A stretch of DNA of 64,000 nucleotides from Anodontia alba (lineage: Eukaryota; Mollusca; Bivalvia; Lucinida; Lucinidae): the NCBI GenBank assembly GCA_964016985.1, contig OZ024828.1, positions 4,117,701-4,181,700 on the forward strand. Direction: 5' to 3'. The notes under the pieces are model-generated. The model saw nothing but the letters and a program-made list of their open reading frames with translations, ran no database searches and was not told where the DNA came from. How positions within the stretch are numbered: position 1 is the first letter of the stretch; every line of letters starts with the position of its first letter. Positions 20,501 to 27,660 of the stretch are shown here, piece by piece. The translations under genes and the position numbers were made by a program.

Positions 20501-23500
20501 CTGTGAGTTATATATTATACTTACTAGAACATATACCGGCACAGTGGCTCAGTGGTAGAGCATCCGCTTTGTGACTGGGAGGTTGCGGGTTCGATCCACG
20601 GCCGGGTCATACCAAAGACTTTAAAAATGGTACTAGCTGCTCTTTCGCTTGGCGCTCAGCATTAAGAAAGTAGAGCTAGGAATAGGAACTGGTCAGCTCA
20701 GTGTCAGTATAATGTGACTGGGTGGACTATCATGTCAAAGTGTCCGGGGCATGATATTTCAGTGAGGCAGCACTCTAAAAGTGAGCATTGAGCTCCCTGT
20801 CACATCCAGACACCGTCGCGATATGACTGAAAGATTGTTGAAAGCGTCGTTAAGCCCAAATCAAACAAACAAACAAATACTAGAACATACCTGTGAGTTA
20901 GATATTACTCTTACTAGAACAGTTAACATTTTGACCACTAACAAGCTTGTTAAGCTAACAATGCTTTGAACAACTGGGCCCTGGATACTCCTCTTATTTA
21001 GAGCTCTGGCCTGTTCCACTGTAAAGAGTTTTTAAATGTTACACTGGAATCTCTTTATAACACATCTTGTTATAACATGATTCTATTTATAACTCAATCA
21101 GTTTATAGATCCAACATTACTGAGATCCCAGCAATAGAATTGGAAAGTGGTTCATGTGTAGCCGGCCTCAGTGGCTCAGTTGGATGCGCCGTCCGACTGG
21201 AGACTAGGAGGTCGCGGGTTCAACCCCCGCCGAGGTCGGCAACATTCTTTCGTGGAGATTGATCATGAAATATTTTCTATGGTCATTCTCTCCCTTCCGC
21301 TGATTCAAGAAGGGCAGTTGTCAGTTTCTGGCGAAAGAATGTGCACAATACTGGTTAACCGCTTAGAGGACTAAGCCTGTCCAGTAAACGTGTGGTTAGG
21401 TAAACTGACCGTGCTCGACATGACCCCATTGGGTTGACTGGGCCATAAAACCTCAACACAAACAAACAAACCTTCCATTTTACTGTTGATATGAAGACAA
21501 AAGAGCAGAACTGTAACAATCGTAATTTTTGGACCTCCCTAAAAAAGAAAAAAAAAATGCCATATTTATTGTTTCTTAAACAGTCAAACTTTGATGGCTC
21601 GAACATCTTTGGGACCATAGAAAATTGTTCGAGACATGGGTGGTTCGAGCCACTGAGGGTTAATTATGGTGCCAAGTCAGGAAGCAAATGGCGATAATTT
21701 AGGGATTTTTTTTTTTTATTTTCTACATAATAATTGTATGTTGAGTGTACTCATTAGAATCACCTTGATGAGGTGATTCTAATGAGTACACACAACATAC
21801 AATGTCACGATAAAATAAGAAAATTTCCCTAAATATTTGTTGAGCTATTGAAAGAACTTCGTAGGGACTCAAAAACTAGTTCGAATTAGCCATGGTTAAC
21901 GAGCCATCGGTGTTCAAGGCTATCGAGGTTCAACTGTATATAACTCCAGATATGAGTTGTATTCTGATATTTTTCTTAGTTCTCCATGAAAACATTTTGT
22001 AGGTACTGACTAGAAGTGCCTCACTGAGGTGTTTCCAATAAGTACCACAACATGTTTTTTATGGAGAAAAGAGAAAAAAATATTCTTTTTTTTTTAATGT
22101 AAAAAGCACTGTATATGCAGCTATATTTTTATCCTACTCAGGTCAAGAGAGATTTAGTTCCATGACAAGAGTGTATTACAAGGATGCTCACACATGTATT
22201 ATTATATTCTTAACTTACTTAGGTCAAGAGAGATTTACTTCCTTGACAAGAGTATATTACAAGGATGCTCACACATGTATTATTATGTTCTTATCTTACT
22301 TAGGTCAAGAGAGATTTACTTCCATGACAAGAGTATATTACAAAGATGTTCACGCATGTATTATTATGTTCTTATCTTACTTAGGTCAAGAGAGATTTAC
22401 TTCCATGACAAGAGTGTATTACAAAGATGTTCACGCATGAATTATTATGTTCTTATCTTACTTAGGTCAAGAGAGATTTACAATGTACTTCCATGACAAG
22501 AGTGTATTACAAGGATGCTCACGCATGAATTATTATGTTCTTATCTTACTTAGGTCAAGAGAGAATCACTTCCATGACATGAGTATATTACAAGGATGCT
22601 CACGCATGAATTATTATGTTCTTATCTTACTTAGGTCAAGAGAGATTTACTTCCATGACAAGAGTGTATTACAAGGATGCTCACGCGTGTATTGTGATGT
22701 TTGATCTCACTCAGCGACTCACCTTCCAAAATGCTGTGAAATGGAAGAAAGATTTAGATGCCAAGTGTTCATTACAGGATGGTTCTCCGGTGCCCTGTCT
22801 TCTGCTTGCTAACAAAGTAAGCATAGTGCTAGATGAGAGGGGTATCCAAATTACTTTTTTTCTTTTTCTACATGAAAATTTTTGTTGTGGGTACTCATTA
22901 GATGAGCCTCACCAAGGCATGGTCTTATATATGAAATATATAATGAGACTAAATACACATAGCTGCAGACAATGGGAATAGTCAAAACATAATCTTCTTT
23001 ATTTTTGTATCAAAACATACCTTGTGGGTACTAATTTTGATTAGGATACATATTGAACCTATATTATACGGTATAATATAGGTTCAATATGTATCCTAAT
23101 CAAAATTAATACCCACAAGTGATAATTTATACCTACAAGATATTTTTCACAGTTTGGTGCAAAAATACCAAAAATTATCCTAAATTATCACTATCTAAAA
23201 CTGTATACATATAGAACTGATTGGGAAGTGAGTGGTTGGGAATCATGGCTTGGTAGCATTTTATCCAAAATAGCAATATACAGAATGACCCTTTAATGAC
23301 GTCTAGTGTAGCATATTTTTGTTACTCCTGTAGCATTTTCTAGGTCTTCCACGAAGTCAAGCATCAAGGTCACCCATCCAGGTACTTACTGCTTAACTTC
23401 TTGAAAAAGCCAATCACTCCACACATGCCACCATAAAAGCCAGCTTTCAGAGCAAAGCTGTAGAAGTGATCTTTATACCTATTTTGTTACATTTCTCCCC

Positions 23501-26500
23501 CTTTTCTCTTGAGTTCGCTCTAAAGTCACCAACTGTAGACCCAAAGAAGAAGCCTGTGCATTGCTGCCAGAGATAGCTATCCCTTTACTGGGCTCTGGAA
23601 GTGATGGTGGTGTCGCCTCTCATCCCACCACTGCCATTAAATGTAGCATTTGCCAGGTCTTCCATAAAGTCAAGCATCATGGTCACCCATCCAGGGCCCA
23701 GTTGTTCAAAGCGTCGTTAGCTAAACAAGCTTGTTAAAGGTCATTTCGTTAACTGTTTTAGGGAATTCAATATACAATATTCTGATATTTTTTGCTGAAA
23801 AAATGTGAGTAGCTTTTGCACTGCAAAAGCTACTCACATTTTTTCAGCAAAAAATTTCAGCATACAGTCGACTCCCGTTATCTCGAATTCCAAGGGACTT
23901 ACTGAAACACTTCGAGATATCCGTACTTCGACATATCAGAGTTGAGAGAGTGAGGAAAACAATAAGTTGAACAAACACAACCACATTTAACAAATGAATA
24001 TGTAATTTGACTCCTGAAGTTAGAAATATATATATAAAATAATGTGGAAAAGAGGAGAAATGCTCCTGAGGAGCAATTTCTCCTCTTTTCCACATTATTT
24101 TGTTACCTGTTGTCATAGTTTCATGTTAAAACAGGGACCAGATTTTCACTTCGAGATAAGCGGTAATTCGAAATAAGCGAGTTCGAGATAACGAGGTTCG
24201 ACTGTATTTGCGTATCACTCTTAAATTTTAACGAATTGTTAACTAACGATGTTGTTAGCTTTGAACAACTGGGCCCAGGTTACTAACCGCAGTATGCATT
24301 GCTTAACTTTGTAAAAAAAAACCAGTCACTCCACATGTGTTGCTATAAAAGCCAGCTTTTACAGCAAGGTTGTAGAAGTGATTTTTATAACTACCATATT
24401 CAACCTAATTACTGCACACCCCTATAAGAGCGCAGTCAAGTAATTTCTTAGTCTTTAGATTACAGCCTGCGTACTTTCATTTACTGCTTTATAAAAGCAT
24501 ATATTGTTAGTACTCATTTGAATTGTCTCAAGGCAGTTCAAATGAATACCAACAACATATACTTTTATCGACAAGGCATTTCAAATTAGTGCCAACAACA
24601 CAAAATCTGCTTATATAAAGAGATATAAAAGCATATGTTATTGGTGCTCATTTGAATTGCCTCGCAATTCAAATGAGTACCAACAACATACACTTTTATA
24701 AAGAAAATCAGAAAGAGAATTGCATAAGCATAATTGAATAGTCACTCATAAAGTCCTCTATTAATCTATTTTGAAACTGTACCCTTATTAGTTGGACATT
24801 TTGCTACAATGTTTTTCAAATAATTTTGAAAAAACCTAAGTGCACAGTGTGGTAGTTAGGTCAATTACGGTAGTTTTATTTTCCTACAGCAGTGTGCTCT
24901 GTTTTGATTTCCTATCATATGATCGTTTTTTGTTTTTTTTGTTTAGCCACAGTGTGATCTGTTGTTTTTTTTTGTGTGTGTGTGTGTGTTTTTTTTTTTT
25001 TTAACTATGGTGTGATCTGTTTTGTTTTCCTACAGTATGATAAGCTTACTTTTCTTACAACGTGATCAGTTACATCTTCCAACAATGATCTGTTTTGTTT
25101 TCCCACAGTGTGATTTGTTTTGTTTTCTGACAGTGTTATTTGTTTTGTTTTCTTACAGTGTGATCTGAATCATAGAGAGGTGGAGCAGTCTGAGATAGAA
25201 GACTTGTGTAAAGAACATGACTTTGTAGGTTGGACTGAGATTTCAGTGAAGGAGGGGCTTATGGTGGAGGAATCTATGAGGTAATCTCTGAGGCTGTATC
25301 AAACAAAACTGGTTTCAGTACTATAAAAAAGTTACGTTATGTTGTGGGTACTCATTAGAAGTGCCTCAGTGAGGTGTTTCTTGTGAGTATCAGCTTGTTT
25401 TCATTTAGAAATAAGAAAAAGATCAATACTTTTTGGACTGGCACAGTGGCTCAGTTGATCCCTGCTGAGTCATAACAAAGACTTAAAAATGGTTCATTAT
25501 ACTAGCTGCTCTTGTGCTAGGTGCTCAGCATTAAGAAAGTAGAGCCAGGAATCAGAACTGGTCAGCTCATCATTATCATCATCATCATCAGATTTTTTAT
25601 TAACATGCAGGTACAGGGGCAACATCCACAAAGTGTCAGTAAAATGTGAATGGGTGGAATATCATGTCAAGTGTCTGGGGCGTGATATTTCAGTGAGGCA
25701 GCACTCTAAAAGTGAGCATTGATATCCCTGTCACATCCGGACTCAGTTGCCGTATGACAAAGATTGTTGAGAGTGATGTGAAGCCCAAATAAAACAAACA
25801 CTTTTTAGTTGAGAAATAAGCTCCTTATCTGGAGATACGTAATTCAATTGGTGAAAAGTCATTGAATTGGAATTTATATTTTAGGTTTTTAGAAGAAGAA
25901 ATGAATATCTGAGATAGTACTTTGTTTTAATTCTTTGTTGTACGTTTTGTCCCTTATCCATTTTGTATCTATCGTTAAACTTCTATAAGACAGTATAATT
26001 CAAAAGTATGTATTCAGTGTAGTAGACTAATTGTTATTAAATTAAAACTAAAAATAATTTGTATAGCCTAAGTATTTGCAGACAGATCTGAGCAAACAGT
26101 GTAGACCCAGATCAGATGCCACATATTGTGGAAACTGATCAGGGTCTTCACTGTTTCCACTCATCCAGCAGTTGTTTAGACACATCAGCTTGTAGTAAAG
26201 TGGACTTGTACAAATGTTTGGGCAAGTATGGGAAGAAGTTAAGGTGTCCGAATAGTTTATCCCTTAAAGCACCAATCACAACTGCAGCAGACGACATTTT
26301 TTTTTATTTTGTTTTGTTGGGGCAATAAGAAGTTAAGGTGTCTGAATATTTTAACCCTTAAAGCACCAGTCACAACTGCAGCAGACGACAATTTTTTATT
26401 TATTTTTTTTATTTTTCAGAGAAAACAAGTCTTGACATTTCATGTGAATCATCTGCCAGCAGATGACATGAAATGTCAAGGCTCATTTTCTCTGAAAAAT

Positions 26501-26718
26501 AAAAAAAAATTTTGAATGTTGTCTGCTACAAATTTTGCTTGGCGCTTTAAGGGTTAAGTTAGTAATTAAATTATAAATAATATTGCAGGTTTCTGATAGA
26601 AGAAATGATGGCAAAGCATGCCTTTTATGATGGATTTTCTGACTCACTACATTCAGGTGCAATAACCATCAGTCATCCTGTCACCGACAAACCAGACACC
26701 TCCATGTGTCGATGTTGA
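17420..26718 (+). CDS. Rab GTPase, Rab32/Rab38/Rab29 (Rab7L1) subfamily, five exons
   Basis: Coding parts are 17420-17537, 19262-19333, 22635-22816, 25159-25280 and 26589-26718, giving 207 residues with consistent splice phases and GT..AG ends. The first ATG is chosen because an in-frame TAG lies at 17402-17404. Motifs: P-loop GDPTVGKTS (12-20), switch I Thr37, WDIAGQER (60-67) with catalytic Gln65, NKCD (123-126), SVKE (153-156) at the G5 position, and CxC (205-207) for double geranylgeranylation. WDIAGQE, ERFTSMTR and PVPCLLLANK are most like vertebrate Rab29 in the Rab32 branch. These Rabs act on the cytosolic face of lysosome-related organelles, Golgi and endosomes; Rab29 recruits LRRK2 and Rab32/38 bind VARP. 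The role here is inferred from family. Introns hold SINEs, MITEs, a satellite and reiterated splice acceptors before exons 3 and 4. Confidence 0.93.
17560..17752. mobile_element. MITE family E in Rab intron 1
   Basis: AATATTGGGACA at the left, TGCAACATCTGATCATGGTC in the core and TGTTTGCTCATGTC match family E. Confidence 0.55.
17863..18970. repeat. Tandem-repeat element J in Rab intron 1
   Basis: It starts with the hairpin GCTCCCCGAAGGGAGAGC and ends near GGGGAGCATCC. Between lie about six units of roughly 160-190 bp with AATGAAACTTGATACA(C/T)TGA and GAGTTA(C/T)TTCCCTTC phrases. The TTTGGGGAGCAT end pairs with the start, as expected of one mobile unit with a minisatellite core. A reverse-oriented relative is at 55740-56080. 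Confidence 0.75.
19262..19333 (+). CDS. Rab gene exon 2 (strand beta2 to WDIAG)
   Basis: 72 nt, phase 1 on both sides. Encodes VDFALKVIKWSDS.. to WDIAG. The acceptor is TTTTTTCCAG and the donor GTAGGT. Confidence 0.93.
19558..19802. mobile_element. MITE family H (TTAA-flanked)
   Basis: The outer ends match family A2 (TTAACTCTTAAAATGCCAAG; GATTGGCAATTAAAAGGGTTAA, read in parts). The core is the E-type palindrome CTGATCAGACTGCTCC and its complement. A second copy is at 60311. Confidence 0.8.
19803..20045. mobile_element. Foldback MITE family G
   Basis: AAAGTAAAGAATTTGCTCCC, then the decayed complement, and the outer GACTTGCCTCCACTGAAAG end. Confidence 0.6.
20236..20345. mobile_element. Foldback MITE family D
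   Basis: CACGTTGTGTGTTCTCATTA folds with TAATGAGTACCCACAACATA around GTGTCTTGTGTAGGCC. Confidence 0.7.
20355..20981. mobile_element. MITE family C interrupted by a SINE
   Basis: The left end GGGCCCAGCTGTTCAAAA and right end GCTTTGAACAACTGGGCCC are family C. The target duplication is CTG on both sides. The AAAAAATGTGAGTAGCTTTT central hairpin is intact. The SINE at 20534-20877 splits the right part. Confidence 0.85.
20534..20877 (+). mobile_element. tRNA-derived SINE, type 2 (nested in MITE C)
   Basis: Box A GGCACAGTGGCTCAGTGGTA and box B GGTTGCGGGTTCGATCC open a 344-bp unit ending in CAAACAAACAAACAAA. A 12-bp target duplication TACTAGAACATA lies at 20522-20533 and 20878-20889. Confidence 0.92.
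21162..21470 (+). mobile_element. tRNA-derived SINE, type 1
   Basis: Full-length form: GTGGCTCAGTTGGATGCGCC (box A), GGTCGCGGGTTCAACCC (box B), a body ending GGGTTGACTGGGCCATAAAA and a CAAACAAACAAA tail. No clear target duplication was found. Confidence 0.9.
21716..21832. mobile_element. Foldback MITE family D
   Basis: TGTATGTTGAGTGTACTCAT and ATGAGTACACACAACATACA fold around TTAGAATCACC, TTGATG and GGTGATTCTAA. Confidence 0.8.
21968..22085. mobile_element. Foldback MITE family D just before the exon 3 array
   Basis: TCTCCATGAAAACATTTTGT, AGAAGTGCCTCACTGAGG and ACATGTTTTTTATGGAGAAA are family D arms. It ends about 55 bp before the first repeated acceptor. Confidence 0.7.
22142..22634 (+). 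repeat. Tandem array of Rab exon 3 acceptor plus exon start (6 copies before the real exon)
   Basis: GTCAAGAGAGA starts at 22142, 22223, 22304, 22385, 22466 and 22554, then 22635 (the functional copy). The period is 81 bp, except one unit with a 7-bp insertion (22466-22553). Each unit holds about 55 nt of exon 3 (QERFTSMTRVYYKDAH) followed by about 26 nt ending TTACTTAG, a usable acceptor. Because 81 is a multiple of three the first copies read through in frame. A TGA at 22438-22440 ends the frame from acceptors 1-4. Acceptor 5 shifts frame and stops at 22704; acceptor 6 hits TGA at 22580-22582. Copies differ by scattered substitutions, which argues against a simple assembly stutter. Confidence 0.92.
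22635..22816 (+). CDS. Rab gene exon 3 (switch II to NK of G4)
   Basis: This is the seventh and only complete copy. It encodes GQERFTSMTR to CLLLANK. The donor is AAA|GTAAGC, phase 0. The acceptor TTACTTAG lies at the end of array copy six. Confidence 0.92.
22856..22925. mobile_element. Partial MITE family D
   Basis: TACATGAAAATTTTTGTTGT, GGGTACTCATTAGATGAGCC and TCACCAAGGC are one arm only. Confidence 0.5.
23023..23122. repeat. Long perfect palindrome in Rab intron 3
   Basis: TTGTGGGTACTAATTTTGAT, AGGATACATATTGAACC and TATATTATAC are followed by their complements almost without error, in arms near 48 bp with almost no loop. Confidence 0.85.
23330..23475. repeat. Repeat family I, uninterrupted copy
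   Basis: GGTCACCCATCCAGGTACTT, GCTTAACTTCTTGAAAAAGC and TAAAAGCCAGCTTTCAGAGC recur at 23650-24400 (interrupted) and 28390-28530. It provides the empty-site sequence for the C insertion at 23694. Confidence 0.7.
23694..24276. mobile_element. MITE family C interrupted by MITE F
   Basis: GGGCCCAGTTGTTCAAAGCG to GCTTTGAACAACTGGGCCC with a CAG target duplication. The copy is otherwise like 997-1240, with F inserted at a TA in CAGCATATTTGCG. Confidence 0.88.
23865..24204. mobile_element. MITE family F (pogo-like), nested
   Basis: The ends are CAGTCGACTCCCGTTATCTC and GATAACGAGGTTCGACTG, with TA on both sides (23863-23864, 24205-24206). Inside is a hairpin of GGAAAAGAGGAGAAAT arms. CAGT..ACCTCGTTAT ends with TA duplications resemble pogo/Tigger-type elements. 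A second copy is at 44464. Confidence 0.85.
24484..24706. mobile_element. Two foldback MITEs, variant of family D
   Basis: Hairpins at 24491-24573 and 24625-24705 share ATAAAAGCATAT, TA(C/T)TCATTTGAATTG and complements, with loops of only a few bases. Confidence 0.75.
24893..25158 (+). repeat. 25-bp array of Rab exon 4 acceptor plus first exon bases
   Basis: Units consist of TGTGATCTG (the first nine bases of exon 4) followed by about 16 bases of T-rich acceptor ending CCYACAG. Copies start at 24893, 24918, 24953, 25011, 25036, 25061, 25084, 25109 and 25134, and the real exon starts at 25159. The last five steps are 25, 23, 25, 25 and 25 bp. AG is kept before the copies at 24893, 24953, 25036, 25109 and 25134, and lost in the others. 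A (TG)n stretch at 24973-24989 lengthens one interval. Confidence 0.85.
25159..25280 (+). CDS. Rab gene exon 4 (CD of G4 to G5)
   Basis: Encodes CDLNHREVEQSEIED.. through the G5 motif ISVKE to ESM, leaving two bases of an Arg codon (AG|GTAATC, phase 2). The acceptor TTTTCTTACAG is the last of the 25-bp array. Confidence 0.93.
25325..25412. mobile_element. Foldback MITE family D, decayed
   Basis: TATGTTGTGGGTACTCATTA, GAAGTGCCTCAGTGAGG and a degraded right arm. Confidence 0.55.
25434..25799 (+). mobile_element. tRNA-derived SINE type 2 with a LINE-end insertion
   Basis: GGCACAGTGGCTCAGT and GTGAGGCAGCACTCTAAAAG match the SINE at 20534. The box B region is deleted. At about 25569-25632 it contains CATCATCATCATCAG plus a short sequence identical to the edge of the LINE remnant at 42405. 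Confidence 0.85.
25885..25912 (+). pseudogene. Decayed copy of the Rab exon 5 start
   Basis: After TATTTTAG, 21 bases match the first 21 bases of exon 5 at 17 positions. In the exon 4 frame it reads FLEEEMNI and then TGA, against FLIEEMMAK in the true exon. If spliced it would give a Rab ending after the G5 region with no CxC tail. It may instead be chance similarity. Confidence 0.45.
26070..26240. mobile_element. MITE family E
   Basis: GCAAACAGTGTAGACCCAGA, a partial palindrome and GATCAGGGTCTTCACTGTTT match family E; the right end is TGGACTTGTACAAATGTTTG. Confidence 0.6.
26262..26557. mobile_element. MITE family A2 with a partial tandem duplication
   Basis: The intact unit is 26351-26557 with TTAA ends (TTAACCCTTAAAGCACCAG; GGCGCTTTAAGGGTTAA). 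It has GACATTTCATGTGAATCATC and complement arms. The left end and about 30 bp of flank (AGTTAAGGTGTC(C/T)GAATA) are duplicated at 26236. Confidence 0.8.
26589..26718 (+). CDS. Rab gene exon 5 (terminal, CxC tail)
   Basis: Completes Arg165 and encodes the last helix and hypervariable tail ending MCRC, then TGA at 26716-26718. The acceptor is ATATTGCAG, a weak pyrimidine tract. Confidence 0.93.
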
Positions 26719-26924
26719 TGATAAAGAGTTCTAAGGTTTTATAGTAAATCTTGGGACTAAAGCTAGTATATTATTGTTTTAGATTCTATTTTTATAACAT
26801 GACAGCTTACCATTTGATGGTTTTATATTTCAAATTTGAGTTTATGGCAAATATCCTAAAATTTCAAACACTTTATTTCATATTTTTTGGCCTAGATTTT
26901 GCTTTTTATGTAGTTGTTGTTTCT
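26719..26924. other. Rab 3' UTR and downstream DNA
   Basis: No canonical AATAAA seen directly after the stop. The 3' end of the transcript cannot be placed. Confidence 0.4.
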
Positions 26925-27065
26925 TAATTTACTCAGTAGAATGGCAAACAGTGTTGACACTGATCAGTCAGCTCCTTCGGGAGCAGTCTGATCTGCATCT
27001 GCACTGTTTGTATATGCTATTTTGTCAGGAAGTTTGGTGTATGAAATTGTAGGACATTTTCTGTA
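26925..27065. mobile_element. MITE with E/H-type core
   Basis: GGCAAACAGTGTTGACACTG, GCTCCTTCGGGAGC and GATCTGCATCTGCACTGTTT form a hairpin. Confidence 0.7.
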
Positions 27066-27326
27066 CTCGAATGACTTAAGAGGTCTAGAAACACTTGGTC
27101 TAGATATTTTGCCAGTGGTACAAAGTAAACAACTTTTGTGACTTTCTGTTGCTTTCCTGCACACCAAATCCCTTCTAATATAGGTACTTATTCTAAAAGG
27201 AAAGCATTTGCTCCCTTGGGGAGCAAATTCTTTCCTTTTAAAGTAGACCCCTTTCAGATGGGTGCAAAAAGAATTATGACACAGAGTTGTTGCCCTTGAA
27301 AGTGTATCTTTACTGAACTGTGATCA
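27060..27326. mobile_element. Foldback MITE family G
   Basis: AAAGGAAAGCATTTGCTCCC and GGGGAGCAAATTCTTTCCTT are complementary arms. Together with its left flank it is repeated at 27870-28130. Confidence 0.75.
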
Positions 27327-27339
27327 GAGTGACAACAGT

Positions 27340-27647
27340 CGGCCTCGGTGGCTCAGTTGGATGCGCCGTCCGACTGGAGACCAGGAGGTCGCGGGTTCAA
27401 CCTCCGCCGATGTCGGCAACATTCTTTCGTGGAGATTGACCATGAAATATTTTCTACGGTCATTCTCTCCCTTCCGCTGATTCAAGAAGGGCAGTTGTCA
27501 GTTTCTGGCGAAAGAATGTGCACAATACTCGTTAACCGCTTAGAGGACTAAGCCTGCCCAGTAAACGTGTGGTTAGGTAAACTGATCGCGCCCGACATGA
27601 CCCCATTGGGTTGACTGGGCCGTAAAACCTCAACACAAACAAACAAA
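27340..27647 (+). mobile_element. tRNA-derived SINE, type 1 (with 13-bp target duplication)
   Basis: CGGCCTCGGTGGCTCAGTTG to CAAACAAACAAA. GAGTGACAACAGT lies at 27327-27339 and again at 27648-27660, fixing both ends. Confidence 0.95.
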
Positions 27648-27660
27648 GAGTGACAACAGT

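Larger units (their letters stand above)
23650..24400. repeat. Repeat family I split by nested MITEs C and F
   Basis: The left part ends TCACCCATCCAG and the right part resumes CAGGTTACTAACC..TGCTTAACTTTG. Everything between is the C element, with F inside it. Confidence 0.75.

Noticed and set aside
20534..20625. Apparent tRNA gene (box A and box B)
   Set aside because: The boxes belong to the head of a SINE with CAAA tail and target duplication; the acceptor and anticodon stems do not fold as a normal tRNA.
22162..22440. A separate protein of repeated YLGQERFTSMTRVYYKD units
   Set aside because: It is the read-through of the tandem Rab exon 3 array. It has no start of its own outside the array and reuses Rab switch II codons.
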